A stretch of 64,000 bases of DNA from Vibrio artabrorum (GCF_024347295.1 NZ_AP025459.1:930001-994000); one strand, 5' to 3'. Positions 34,183-43,479 are shown, numbered from the stretch's first letter. Numbers and translations: made by a program. Notes: generated from the letters alone by a model not told the origin.

Positions 34183-35569
34183 AAGCAATTTCCAAAATAC
34201 ATCGGGTTGGGTTACGAAGAATAATAAGGCGGCCATTTGCTTGCTTCATCAAGTGCTCGACAATAGTCAGACCAATGCCCATGTTATCCAGTTTGTGCGC
34301 TTCACTTGGCGTGACACGGGACATGAGTCGTTGTATCGGCGAAGGGAAGTGCCCCTCGTCTTGTACCTCAATCGTCAGCTTGTCTCCGAGCTCGACCTTG
34401 ACCAAAACCTCACCTTTACCGTGTTGTTTGGCATTCTTGATTAGATTATCCAAACAGATGGTTAGCCAGTAATAAGGCTGATTTAGTTCAACTTCACGCG
34501 CTTCGCATTGATAAGAAATATTGTGCTTTTCACAGACATGATCAAGCCACTCTTCTAATGATGCGTTTTGCTTCAACAAAGGTTCTGACTGATCCGAACT
34601 TAGGTACACTTTGCTGTTTTCGGTGAGCTGAGAGAGCCTTTGATAGTCAGATATTAAACGCCAAACCGCACTTTGAGTTTCATCAGAAAAGTCATCGTAG
34701 CAATTTCTGAACATCTCGACGGTTAGACCTAGGCTAGTAATGGGCGTGCGCAGTTCATGAGTAAGAAGCTGTAAAACGAACTGCCTCTCTTTTCGTTGTT
34801 TTGTTCTTAGGTATAAGACTCTACCTAGCCCGGAAAGCAACGTTAACAGCAATGAAAAGATCAAGATTTTCATGATCAGATTGTCATTGCTAGGCTCGCT
34901 TAAGCACACGTTGCTGTAACGAAAAGTACAGGTTTCACCTGCCAAAGATACCTCTTGCTGATCTGCGATAGGCTGCCATACATCTAAGGGAATGGCTTTC
35001 CAGCCTTGTTCACCACTCAACCAAAGCACATCGCCTTGTTGCCAAGCGCGGTATCCATTGAGCAGTGCTTCTCTGCCTTGAGCTGTTAGCGACTCTAGCT
35101 TGGTATATAAAGGATGCTGAGGGTTGGTAATACTCAAAAATGGACGTATTTGCTCGCTTACGTCTGGGTAAACTGCCAAATAACGATCAGCAAAGCTGCC
35201 ACCGGCAGGGTGACGTTTGGAGTGTGCTGCAAACCAAATCGAATCCAATGCTTGTTGCTGACACAGAGCGAGCTCGAACTCGATGGCATCATGTAATGAA
35301 GGGTTATTACTTTCAATCGTTCGGCAGTGATCTTGTATTGACGCTAACGCTGCGATGTCGTCCCAGCTGAATTGGTTGAAATCAGGATAGCGGCTACGTT
35401 CATGAAGCAGAACTTTCGGATACTGAGCCAACTCTTGTTGAGATACTAGGATTGGGGATGATTCCCAGCTCAGTTGATACAAGGTTTGCCACTTGTCTTG
35501 CAAACTTTGTGCATTGACTAGAGTCGGGAGCCAAAAGATCAAGCAAAGAGCTAATGTAAACCTGCGCAT
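34160..35569 (-). CDS. vxrA: DUF3404 sensor histidine kinase VxrA (WigK)
   Basis: 469 residues. A signal peptide (LALCLIFWLPTLVNA) is followed by a periplasmic DUF3404-type domain (about 21-230) with YPDFNQFSWDDIAAL and SKRHPAGGSFADRYL. One membrane helix (about 232-252) leads to the kinase core: H-box LTHELRTPITSLGL with intact His, N-box LDNLIKNAKQHG, and G-box MGIGLTIVEHL. Its V. cholerae counterpart is activated by cell-wall damage such as beta-lactams. It is first in the operon vxrA-vxrB-vxrC. The 243-bp region upstream (35570-35812) must hold both its promoter and that of the divergent PEBP gene; I see no clear operator there. Confidence 0.9.
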   Translation of the reverse strand: MRRFTLALCLIFWLPTLVNAQSLQDKWQTLYQLSWESSPILVSQQELAQYPKVLLHERSRYPDFNQFSWDDIAALASIQDHCRTIESNNPSLHDAIEFELALCQQQALDSIWFAAHSKRHPAGGSFADRYLAVYPDVSEQIRPFLSITNPQHPLYTKLESLTAQGREALLNGYRAWQQGDVLWLSGEQGWKAIPLDVWQPIADQQEVSLAGETCTFRYSNVCLSEPSNDNLIMKILIFSLLLTLLSGLGRVLYLRTKQRKERQFVLQLLTHELRTPITSLGLTVEMFRNCYDDFSDETQSAVWRLISDYQRLSQLTENSKVYLSSDQSEPLLKQNASLEEWLDHVCEKHNISYQCEAREVELNQPYYWLTICLDNLIKNAKQHGKGEVLVKVELGDKLTIEVQDEGHFPSPIQRLMSRVTPSEAHKLDNMGIGLTIVEHLMKQANGRLIILRNPTRCILEIAYEHPTAD

Positions 35570-35812
35570 CCAATCATTCTCGTTAAAAGTCGTGGGGCAA
35601 GTCTAAAGAGTTTTGGGCGAGATTTGTAACCTGAATGTCAACAAGTGTTCCTTTAACAAAAAATTGTCGAGTAGGTCATGCTTTAAAATAATCAATTGAA
35701 AATACAGTAAGTATCATATTGGCGGCTTAAACTAGATAATTGTGTACTTATTGTCACTATTGAGTAAGCGGAGGGGTCTATACTGGGCTCATACCTAATA
35801 AGAGGAACCATC

Positions 35813-36346
35813 ATGAAACTCATCATCAAATCAGTATTGGCAATCAGTATTTTGGCTGCAGGCTCTGCTCAGGCGTTCGAATTAACCAGTAACGATATTC
35901 AAGAAGGTCACCCAATGGCGAAGACTTTTGAATACTCAAGTTGGGGTTGTGACGGCGATAACCTATCACCACAATTAATGTGGAAAGATGCACCAGCAGG
36001 CACCAAAAGCTTTGCGATTACAGCTTATGATCCCGATGCTCCGACTGAAAGTGGCTTCTGGCACTGGGTTGCGTTTGATATCCCTGCAACTGTGAACGAG
36101 CTACCTCGCGGTGTCGACATCGCTAAAGTCGGTGGCAAAGAAGGTCGCATTGATTACGGCACCGTTGGCTTCGGTGGCGCATGTCCTCCAGAAAACGATG
36201 GCATGCACCGTTACCAGTTCACAGTTTGGGCATTGCCAACGGACAAACTTAACCTCGACGAAAACACGCCGTCGGCAGTGGTTGGCTTCACGTTGAACAG
36301 CATGGCTTTAGACAAAGCGAAACTGACCGCAACTTATACACGTTAA
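35813..36346 (+). CDS. Secreted PEBP family protein (YbhB/YbcL type)
   Basis: 177 residues with a signal peptide (LAISILAAGSAQAFE). It carries the family signatures AYDPDAPTESGFWHWVAFDIP (DPDAP) and GFGGACPPENDGMHRYQFTVWAL (GGxCPP...HxY). Bacterial members share the phosphatidylethanolamine-binding-protein fold; physiological ligands are unclear. A good AAGAGG site precedes the start. The AraC-type gene starts 57 bp after its stop, so the two may be co-transcribed. Confidence 0.9.
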   Translation: MKLIIKSVLAISILAAGSAQAFELTSNDIQEGHPMAKTFEYSSWGCDGDNLSPQLMWKDAPAGTKSFAITAYDPDAPTESGFWHWVAFDIPATVNELPRGVDIAKVGGKEGRIDYGTVGFGGACPPENDGMHRYQFTVWALPTDKLNLDENTPSAVVGFTLNSMALDKAKLTATYTR

Positions 36347-36403
36347 TCGCTTGTGTACGTTAAAAGCTTATACACGTACATAATAAGTAAACAAGGGGAT
36401 GAG

Positions 36404-37201
36404 ATGAATCATCAATATCAAGTGACGATCTTTCGTGCAGAGCAGTTACAAAAGCTGCGTAATGTGAGGATTCTATCCCCGAGTATCATTCAGATCATTA
36501 CAGGCAGTAAGCGCCTGTTTTGGAAAGATTCAGCGGCCGAACTCTCACATTCTGAGCTGTTATTGTGTGAGGCATCAGCGTCACTAAGCTTTGAGAACAT
36601 GCCCCACAGAGGGCGTTTCTTGTCGCGCGTGTTCAGCTTTCAATTCCAACCTTGTCAGGCGATGCTTGATTTAAGTGAGGAACGTTCGAATGATCTGGGG
36701 CTACCGACAGTGCAAGCGGATCGAAACTTACAAGACTCACTCAACGCGCTGTTTTCGTTTGATACACAGAGCATGAGCAAAGAGACGCAACAGTTTTGGT
36801 TACAGGGCTTGTACCAGCAACTTGCTGAAAAAGGGGTGTTACATCGATTGTTTGCCAGTGCCAACGTTTCGTTTAGCCAAAAGCTCAGCCATTATCTTTC
36901 ACTTTCGCCAGATGAGAAGCATCCGCTAGAGTCGGTAGCGGAGCGTTTTGCGATGAGCCGAGCCACGCTGATTCGAAAGCTCAAACTGGAAGGTATGCAA
37001 TATCGTGAGGTGTTGGCTGAAGTTCGGTTGAGTCACGCGCTTTATCTGATGCAAAACGGACAGCAGAATGTTGCGATGTTGGCTCAGTCTTGCGGTTATC
37101 AATCGGAAGGGCGTTTTAGTCAGCGCTTTAAAGGCAAATTTGGTTTGTCGCCCAGTGAATACATCAAGACAGTCGCGAGCAATAAAGTCGCGGCGCCATA
37201 A
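36404..37201 (+). CDS. AraC-family transcriptional regulator
   Basis: 265 residues. The N-terminal ~150 residues are a diverged ligand/cupin-like part. The C-terminal ~105 residues hold two helix-turn-helix motifs (LESVAERFAMSRATLIRKL and VAMLAQSCGYQSEGRFSQRFKGKFGLSPSEY). It resembles the shorter Vibrio/enterobacterial group in which the N-terminal half is poorly conserved. The start at 36404 has AAGGGG upstream; the frame is open 51 bases earlier without a ribosome site. It may regulate the upstream PEBP gene. Its 3' end is 27 bp from the first copy of the 177-bp repeat. Confidence 0.85.
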   Translation: MNHQYQVTIFRAEQLQKLRNVRILSPSIIQIITGSKRLFWKDSAAELSHSELLLCEASASLSFENMPHRGRFLSRVFSFQFQPCQAMLDLSEERSNDLGLPTVQADRNLQDSLNALFSFDTQSMSKETQQFWLQGLYQQLAEKGVLHRLFASANVSFSQKLSHYLSLSPDEKHPLESVAERFAMSRATLIRKLKLEGMQYREVLAEVRLSHALYLMQNGQQNVAMLAQSCGYQSEGRFSQRFKGKFGLSPSEYIKTVASNKVAAP

Positions 37202-37227
37202 CCATTCTGTTTGCCCTAAACGCTAAT

Positions 37228-37404
37228 CAGAACAGTTGCACTGACCAGTCGAATTCAGTCATCAATACTGAAGACGCGAACGGTGTACCAAAAGTGACGG
37301 CTGTACCCAATGGCGCATGGTCCGCACAATGGTCATTTGATTCAGTGCTCGACTTTGTTCCCCGAAGCTAATAGGCAACGAAAGCCCAGTTATGCTGGGC
37401 TTTT
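37228..37404 (+). repeat. 177-bp direct repeat, left copy, with orphan gene 3' end and terminator
   Basis: Identical to 43480-43656 except at two positions (one synonymous change, one Val/Ala). One frame reads NQNSCTDQSNSVINTEDANG, continues for ~30 more residues, ends in VLDFVPRS and stops just before the hairpin AAAGCCCAG-TTATG-CTGGGCTTT at 37381-37403. It therefore looks like the last ~50 codons plus terminator of a real gene whose 5' part is missing; I do not recognise the protein. The stretch from 37405 to the porin stop (37573) contains an inverted repeat GTTACAC...GTGTAAC (37500-37523) and nothing else recognisable. Confidence 0.9.
37381..37404 (+). terminator. Terminator inside left direct-repeat copy
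   Basis: A perfect 9-bp stem AAAGCCCAG / CTGGGCTTT followed by a short T run. It can serve the upstream AraC gene as well as the truncated gene remnant. Confidence 0.8.
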
Positions 37405-37572
37405 CTCATTATTGCAATTTGAAGTCTGTGTTTCATTATCACCAATGAATGGAACCCTAATACAAGTCCGAAATATGGCATTTTGCCATTTAGGGCTTTG
37501 TTACACTATTAGTTTGGTGTAACACGGTACAAGGTAGGTGCGTCCATCACATCAGAGCACGTAGGAGAACGA

Positions 37573-38652
37573 TTAGAAGTAGTATTTCAAGCGCATACGG
37601 CCACCAACATTTTTAGCATCACCGGATTTATTGTCTTCTGAATAGATTGAATAGTAGGCTCCAACCAGTATGTCAAAGTTATCGAAGCCTAAAGCCTGAT
37701 TATATGCATATGACGTATAGATAGTGTCTAATGCACCTGACTCCTTGCCATTAACAGTGACTGTTTTAACGTCGTTCGTTCCGCGAATATAGCCAATGCC
37801 AAAGTTATATAATGTTGTATTCACGCCAAATGATCGGTCTGTTTCATTCTTAGCATTCATTTGGGCAAAATTAGCCAAGAATTGAATGTTCTCTGTTGCA
37901 TAGCCCGTTGATACGCCAAAACCAAGTCGCTTACCTATATCTTTGCCATTAACGATAGCGGTATCAGAAAGAACTTGCGCTTCCATACCACCTGAAAGGT
38001 TGAATCCATCGTTCTTATATGTGAGCACAGGGCGAACATAAAGAGAATCATTTACTGACGTTCCAGTATCAACCTTAGTGAATATGTCAGTTCGCTTACC
38101 AAATATTGTATTAACTTCAGCGGTAAGATTGCCAAACTTCTGAATAAGCATCAATTGTCCCGCTTCAGCAGCACGACCTCTACCTTCTTTCATTTCATAT
38201 AAATAAAAGTTTTCATTCGCTATAGCTGAATCGCTAGCATTGCCAGCTTGGTTCACAAACACATCTTGCCCTTTTGGGAATAGATCGGCTGCTTCGAAAC
38301 GACCCGCTTTTAATGCAGTACTATCAGCATCAATGTTTAGCCAAGCATCATCGAGAGATACTGATCCATCAGTGTTATATAGTGGATTGAATCTAAATGA
38401 TATTGTTTTATTGTTGACACTCTTAGCACCATCTACAGTGAACGATAGCCTACCATCTTGGTTGAAGTTGCTGCCGTCATTCGCCAGTTTGTATTTACTA
38501 GACGCGGACTCGTTGTTAAAGTTCAAGTTAAGTTCTGCATCACCACCTAGAGTAAGCTGACCGTCATCGACATTGCCAAATACTACCGGATTAGCATAGG
38601 AAGTAGAGGCTAATGTTAGCAATGCCGCACCGGCTAGATAAGTTAGTTTCAT
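37573..38652 (-). CDS. Outer-membrane carbohydrate porin-like protein
   Basis: 359 residues with a signal peptide (LAGAALLTLASTSYA). The rest is beta-strand-rich, with alternating hydrophobic residues and short turns (ISFRFNPLYNTDGSVSLDDAWLNI, AEVNTIFGKRTDIF). It ends in Phe after a terminal strand (RMRLKYYF), the classic outer-membrane barrel signature. Size fits a 16- to 18-strand sugar porin. Its place in the sugar block suggests uptake of the oligosaccharide used by the PTS/GH4 operon. It is transcribed alone and leftward, next to the GntR gene. Confidence 0.82.
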   Translation of the reverse strand: MKLTYLAGAALLTLASTSYANPVVFGNVDDGQLTLGGDAELNLNFNNESASSKYKLANDGSNFNQDGRLSFTVDGAKSVNNKTISFRFNPLYNTDGSVSLDDAWLNIDADSTALKAGRFEAADLFPKGQDVFVNQAGNASDSAIANENFYLYEMKEGRGRAAEAGQLMLIQKFGNLTAEVNTIFGKRTDIFTKVDTGTSVNDSLYVRPVLTYKNDGFNLSGGMEAQVLSDTAIVNGKDIGKRLGFGVSTGYATENIQFLANFAQMNAKNETDRSFGVNTTLYNFGIGYIRGTNDVKTVTVNGKESGALDTIYTSYAYNQALGFDNFDILVGAYYSIYSEDNKSGDAKNVGGRMRLKYYF

Positions 38653-38851
38653 AAATGTGCATCCTAAATAAGTAATTTAATATATAAGTAATGATTTACT
38701 GTTCATCTGAAATTATTCGGTAATAACAGTGTTAAAGTAAATTTAAATTAAGTTTTTAGGTTTGCATTTGTCGTGTTCGATCAGATAAGTAATGTCTTGT
38801 TATGTTAAATTAAACCCATAAAATAGTGTTGCCCATTTATTGAAAGTGAAT

Positions 38852-39553
38852 TTAACGAGTGGCAACAATCGTTACGTTATAGCCATGAGTATTAAAGTAT
38901 ACCCTTGATACTTCAAATGGATTGCCATCGGTTAAGTAGCCAACACTTGATATTTTTAATATTGGCTTATGTCTACTAATGTTTAACTCTTTACATATGT
39001 CTTTACTTGGCAATATCGGAACTAAGGTCTGATCATCCTTCTCTATTTCATAGCCCTTTATATTTTCTATATAATGATATTTTGACCCTTCTAGCGTTGC
39101 AACACTAAGGTCAGGGAAAAGAGATTTAGGCATCCAGCACTCTTCAAGTTGAATGGGTTTCCCGTCCTTGAATCTGATTCTTTTAGCGTGATGTACATAC
39201 TCGTCATTACCGATCTTCAATAATTGAGCGATTTCTTTTGGAGCAGGGATTAAAGTAAAGTTGATGACTTTGTTCTTGTAATCGCTTGAAATATTTTCTT
39301 CCGCAAAGCTATCTAGACGATATTTGTACATTTGAGAGTGATGCTCTCTGACAAAGTTACCACTGCCACGAACACCAATTATGATTCCAGACTCGTAGAG
39401 CATTTTCATTGCTTTTCTAATCGTAATTCTCGATACATTAAACTCTTTACATAGCTCAGCTTCTGTCGGTAATTTCTCTCCGGCTTCGTAAAGGCGTTGC
39501 TCAATTCTTTGTTCTATTTCAGACCTAACTCTTTCATAAAGAAGGGTTTTCAT
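38852..39553 (-). CDS. GntR-family regulator with UTRA domain
   Basis: 233 residues. The N-terminal winged helix-turn-helix is clear (LYERVRSEIEQRIEQRLYEAGEKLPTEAELCKEFNVSRITIRKAMKML). From about residue 85 it is a UTRA ligand domain (FTLIPAPKEIAQLL, YVHHAKRIRFKDGKPIQLEECWMP, ISSVGYLTDGNPFEVSRVYF). This HutC subgroup usually binds sugar phosphates or related metabolites. It is divergent from the chbG-PTS-GH4 operon, so probably represses it and perhaps the porin gene. Confidence 0.9.
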   Translation of the reverse strand: MKTLLYERVRSEIEQRIEQRLYEAGEKLPTEAELCKEFNVSRITIRKAMKMLYESGIIIGVRGSGNFVREHHSQMYKYRLDSFAEENISSDYKNKVINFTLIPAPKEIAQLLKIGNDEYVHHAKRIRFKDGKPIQLEECWMPKSLFPDLSVATLEGSKYHYIENIKGYEIEKDDQTLVPILPSKDICKELNISRHKPILKISSVGYLTDGNPFEVSRVYFNTHGYNVTIVATR

Positions 39554-39575
39554 GACTTATTTACCTCATTGTTTA

Positions 39576-39622
39576 TATGACAAGATCATACAACTTATAT
39601 TATATGTCTCATAAATGACATA
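39576..39622. promoter_or_regulatory. Candidate GntR operators in the divergent promoter region
   Basis: Two inverted repeats lie between the GntR gene and the sugar operon: TATGA-N5-TCATA (39576-39590) and TATGTC-N8-GACATA (39603-39622). Both resemble the short palindromes bound by GntR-type dimers. No matching sequence was seen before the porin gene. Confidence 0.4.
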
Positions 39623-39727
39623 ACAAATGTAGCTCAGGTTATATCGTGAGGTTGATCAAATTTTACGCACATTGTCACTGCTAGTATTGCCTCAACCAAT
39701 AAATTACACCATTTGGGGCGATAAAAT

Positions 39728-40567
39728 ATGAAGCTACGTGTAATAAATAACGCTGACGATTTTGGATATTCAAACGCAATAAATTATGGAATCATCGATG
39801 CGCATCGTTATGGGATTCTGAACTCTGCGACGATAATGGCACATATGGATGGGTTTGATCATGCCGTAGAGTTGTCAAAACAAAATCCCCAGTTAGCCAT
39901 TGGTGTTCATTGCACCTTAACGTGTGGAAGACCACTACTTTCAGACCATAAAACACTGACAGAAAAATGTGGAACGTTTAAGAAAATTAGTTTCTGGGAG
40001 CAGGATGATTCTGCGGTTGATGATGATGAAGTCTACCGAGAATTTAAGGCTCAAATAGAGAAAGTCATTGCTTCAGGAATACAACCAACTCACCTAGACT
40101 CCCACCACCATATACATCGATATAAAAATAATATGGCGATAACTATCCGACTCGCCAAAGAGTTTGGAATTGCCATTAGAAACGTAAAAACGGTTGAACT
40201 TAAGGCTCTTGACTTACCAACAGGGTATACCAAAGAAATAGCGAATATAGGCATGGATATTTTTATGCGTGAAGCAATACCATGCAACTCTCTATTAATA
40301 GAACCTTATTTAAGAAAGGGGAATTCACTAAATAAAAGCGGCGACCTAGAAGAGAGAATAGTCGACGAAATTATAGATTCTCTCGAGTTGGCTAAAGGAA
40401 ATAAAGCCGTGGAAATTATGTGGCATCCAGCCTACATCGATAGAGAAATCATGGAAAACTCCAGTTTTAATATCCCAAGAATCTACGAAACAAAAGCGTT
40501 AACTAATAAGCGTCTTATTGAATATTTCAACAGTAACTGTGAACTATGTACCTTTAAAGAACTTTAG
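39728..40567 (+). CDS. chbG: ChbG/YdjC-family carbohydrate deacetylase
   Basis: 279 residues. All family signatures are present: NNADDFGYS near the N-terminus (metal-binding Asp), GVHCTLTCGRPL, THLDSHHHIHRY (metal-binding His cluster) and IMWHPAYID. ChbG removes an acetyl group from N-acetylated oligosaccharides, in E. coli chitobiose and chitotriose phosphates, to allow later cleavage and induction. It is first in a three-gene operon: the PTS gene starts 10 bp after its stop. This implies a GlcNAc-containing or other N-acetylated substrate. The start follows a GGGGCGAT ribosome site. Confidence 0.87.
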   Translation: MKLRVINNADDFGYSNAINYGIIDAHRYGILNSATIMAHMDGFDHAVELSKQNPQLAIGVHCTLTCGRPLLSDHKTLTEKCGTFKKISFWEQDDSAVDDDEVYREFKAQIEKVIASGIQPTHLDSHHHIHRYKNNMAITIRLAKEFGIAIRNVKTVELKALDLPTGYTKEIANIGMDIFMREAIPCNSLLIEPYLRKGNSLNKSGDLEERIVDEIIDSLELAKGNKAVEIMWHPAYIDREIMENSSFNIPRIYETKALTNKRLIEYFNSNCELCTFKEL

Positions 40568-40576
40568 GAAATAAAA

Positions 40577-42004
40577 ATGCTACCAATACTATCAAAGATA
40601 AATAACCAGCTTTCCAAGCTGGGCAGAGCAATGCTTATCCCCATTGTCGCACAACCTGTTGCAGGTATATTGTCCCGATTTGGTCAGCCAGACTTAATAG
40701 ATTCTGAGTTATTACGAATGGCCGCAGACGTCATTTTTGGCAATATGGATTTACTCTTTGTAGTGGGTGCATCGGTTGCATTCACTAAGTCAAAGGATAA
40801 GACAACAACGATATTAGGTGCAATTCTTGCTCTGATGGTCTTTAAAAAGGCGTTGGCCTTCGTGAACCCAGATTTAAATATGGGGATATTTGCAGGGATA
40901 ATTGTTGGTTCAGCAACCGCGATTCTATACAACTATAGCCGTGACTGGAAAACGCCTAGTATGTTTTCATTTTTCACGGGTGAAAAATTTGTCGTAACGC
41001 TTGCTCCGCTTGCAGCCGTGCCATTTGGCTTATTGTTCGCACAGGTTTGGTCACCGGTGGAATCTGGCTTAGACGCTTTTGCTGTTGCGTTGCTAGGTGC
41101 TGGTGCTCTAGGTGCATTCTTATTTGGTTTCCTAAACCGTTCTCTGATTCCATTCGGGTTACATCATGTCATCAACTCGTATGTGTTTTTTGAAGTTGGA
41201 AGTTATGTCACCTCTACCGGTACCGTCGTGACGGGGGAAATCCCTCGCTTTATCTCGGGAGATCCAACTGCTGGCGGTATTCTAGCTATGTTCTACGTTC
41301 CTATGTTATTCGGTCTTCCGGGCGCCGCTTTGGCGATGTACAGAACCGCAAAGGAAAGTCAAAAAGAAAAAGCCAAAGCTCTTTATGGTGCCGGTGCTGC
41401 AACATCAATCTTTGCAGGTGTTACTGAGCCACTTGAATTCAGTTTTATCTTCAAAGCGCCACCGCTTTACTTTATGCATGCGTTCTTTGTAGGCCTTGCT
41501 GGCTTGATTTTATACATGCTTGATGTGCGTCTTGGATTTGCTGTCGGATTTACAGCAATCGACTATGTGACCAATTTCAATATGGGTAATAACAGTTGGA
41601 TGATCATCCCAGTGGGATTGGCTTTCTTTGCTATCTACTACTTTTCATTCAAATTCATGATTGAAAAGTATGACTATCAAATCGAAGGGCGTGAACCTGA
41701 GATTGATTATGGTGCTGAGCGTACTAAAGAAGAGGAAGAGCTAAAACTCTCTCATAGCAACTATGCATATATGGCGAAAAAGCTTCTGGCCTTTGTTGGC
41801 GGCAGAGAAAACATCGATGAAGCTGGCTGTTGTGTGACTCGTCTCCGTTTAGAACTCCATGATACATCCATTATTGATGAAGAAGCCATCATGCGCACGG
41901 GAGCAAAACGTGTAGTAAGAATGGGTGATAAATCGATTCAGATCGTTATCGGTACTGAAGTGATTGAAGTGATGAAAGAATTTGATCGGGCTTTAGAAGC
42001 TTAA
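40577..42004 (+). CDS. PTS permease EIICB of the glucose/GlcNAc superfamily
   Basis: 475 residues. The EIIC part (about 1-370) has about ten membrane segments and the conserved loops NRSLIPFGLHHVINS, FISGDPTAGGILAMFYVPMLFGLPGAALAMY and FAGVTEPLEFSFIF (the TEP sugar-binding region). The EIIB domain (about 390-475) carries the phospho-Cys in CCVTRLRLEL, most likely Cys419. There is no EIIA domain, so it presumably uses the general EIIA-Glc. It imports and 6-phosphorylates a disaccharide. Sequence features are closer to NagE/PtsG/MalX permeases than to the Lac-family ChbBCA system that normally accompanies chbG. Substrate unknown. Confidence 0.87.
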   Translation: MLPILSKINNQLSKLGRAMLIPIVAQPVAGILSRFGQPDLIDSELLRMAADVIFGNMDLLFVVGASVAFTKSKDKTTTILGAILALMVFKKALAFVNPDLNMGIFAGIIVGSATAILYNYSRDWKTPSMFSFFTGEKFVVTLAPLAAVPFGLLFAQVWSPVESGLDAFAVALLGAGALGAFLFGFLNRSLIPFGLHHVINSYVFFEVGSYVTSTGTVVTGEIPRFISGDPTAGGILAMFYVPMLFGLPGAALAMYRTAKESQKEKAKALYGAGAATSIFAGVTEPLEFSFIFKAPPLYFMHAFFVGLAGLILYMLDVRLGFAVGFTAIDYVTNFNMGNNSWMIIPVGLAFFAIYYFSFKFMIEKYDYQIEGREPEIDYGAERTKEEEELKLSHSNYAYMAKKLLAFVGGRENIDEAGCCVTRLRLELHDTSIIDEEAIMRTGAKRVVRMGDKSIQIVIGTEVIEVMKEFDRALEA

Positions 42005-42047
42005 CTATTTTGGAAATTTAAGTGCATTTGCACAAAGGGTATTGAAG

Positions 42048-43385
42048 ATGAATAAAGGCAAAAAAATCGTAATCGTTGGTTCAGGTGCGAGCCACACTCC
42101 TGGGATTTTGGCTGCGATGGTCGAGAAGGCTGATGAACTTAAATTAGCAGAGCTGTGCTTGCACGATGTCGATCATCAACGTGCGAAGTTAATGGGGGAG
42201 TTTAATGAGATTTATCTGTCTGAGGTCAGACCTGACATTAAGGCAACTTGGACGACTGACATTGAAGAGGCGCTGACCGGAGCCGATTTTGTCTTCATTC
42301 AAATAAGACCAGGGAAAAATGAGCAACGCTCAATAGACGAGCATATCTGCTACAAACATAACATTATCGGCCAGGAGACATGTGGTTTAGGCGGATTCTC
42401 TTTTGCCTTGCGAGCTATTCCTGCGATTTTGGAGCTAGTAGCTGTGGCACAGCGAGTTTGTCCTAATGCTTGGTTGTTGAATTATACCAACCCAGAAGCC
42501 ATGGTTTCAGAAGCGGTCTACCGTAAGTTTCCTGACGCAAAAATGCTGTGTATTTGTGATATGCCAATTGGTCAGCAAGATGTGATAGCCGATTACCTTG
42601 GATTCAAGGAGAGCGATTTAACCTTCAAGTACTTTGGTCTTAATCACTTTGGTTGGTACACCCACATCTATGATAAGGATGGTAATGACTTACTTCCTAA
42701 GCTTCGTGATGATGTGCTTTCTGGACAGCTTACAGAGTTCGAAGATGTCACTGTTGATGGTGAACACGACGATTATTGGCAAAAAACGCATAATAATATC
42801 ATCAAAGGTTTTAAGGCATTCCCGCAATACCTACCTTTGACGTACCTTCAATATTATTACTTCCATGATGAAATGATGGAACAATTTGATCATGAATTTA
42901 CCCGAGCAGATTATGTACTTGCGGGGCGAGAGGTGAAAGTCTATGAAGAATGCCGTCGTGTTATTAGCAATAAATCGACTCGCGATTGTGAACTTGTGAG
43001 TGGTCATCATGGTAATTATATCGTCGATATTGCGTGTTCAATCATTCATGACAAGAAAGATCGTTTCATCGTTAATGTAAAAAACAATGGTGCTATCGGT
43101 AATTTTGATCATGACGCTGTTGTTGAAGTTCCTTGTTATATAGGAGCAAGCGGTGTTGAGCCGGTTGCTGTTGGCTATGTGCCAGTATTCCATCGAGCCA
43201 TGATGGAAATGCAAAAAGGTTATGAAAAGCTAGCGGTAGAAGCTTGTTTGGAAGGCTCTAAGGAAAAGGCGATTCAATCGATTTTATTGAATAAAACCGT
43301 TCCTTCACATCGAGTTGGGCAAGCTGTTTTTGACGATCTCTTAGACGCAAATAGAGACTTCTGGAACCCTAAGTTTTACGAATAA
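42048..43385 (+). CDS. GH4 NAD-dependent 6-phospho-glycosidase, alpha-glucosidase (GlvA) type
   Basis: 445 residues. The N-terminal Rossmann motif is IVIVGSGASHTPGIL. GH4 hallmarks follow: NIIGQETCGLGGF, AWLLNYTNPEAMVSEAV, the metal-binding Cys in CICDMPIGQQ (~residue 170) and the His in FGLNHFGWYTHI (~residue 200). The CDMPIG and NHFGW forms with DGNDLLPKLR match 6-phospho-alpha-glucosidases (GlvA/AglA/MalH) better than the beta-type ChbF/CelF, which has CNIPIG and NHMVF. It would split a disaccharide-6-phosphate in the cytoplasm using NAD and a divalent metal. A TTG two codons earlier is possible; the ATG is preferred. It is last in the operon, and the second 177-bp repeat follows. Confidence 0.88.
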   Translation: MNKGKKIVIVGSGASHTPGILAAMVEKADELKLAELCLHDVDHQRAKLMGEFNEIYLSEVRPDIKATWTTDIEEALTGADFVFIQIRPGKNEQRSIDEHICYKHNIIGQETCGLGGFSFALRAIPAILELVAVAQRVCPNAWLLNYTNPEAMVSEAVYRKFPDAKMLCICDMPIGQQDVIADYLGFKESDLTFKYFGLNHFGWYTHIYDKDGNDLLPKLRDDVLSGQLTEFEDVTVDGEHDDYWQKTHNNIIKGFKAFPQYLPLTYLQYYYFHDEMMEQFDHEFTRADYVLAGREVKVYEECRRVISNKSTRDCELVSGHHGNYIVDIACSIIHDKKDRFIVNVKNNGAIGNFDHDAVVEVPCYIGASGVEPVAVGYVPVFHRAMMEMQKGYEKLAVEACLEGSKEKAIQSILLNKTVPSHRVGQAVFDDLLDANRDFWNPKFYE

Positions 43386-43479
43386 CAGTTTGGTATCCCT
43401 CGGCTTATGTCGTGGGGTACTTAACGTATCACTCATAATAATAAACCGAAAGGTGAAGTATGAAAGCTATTACCGCATC

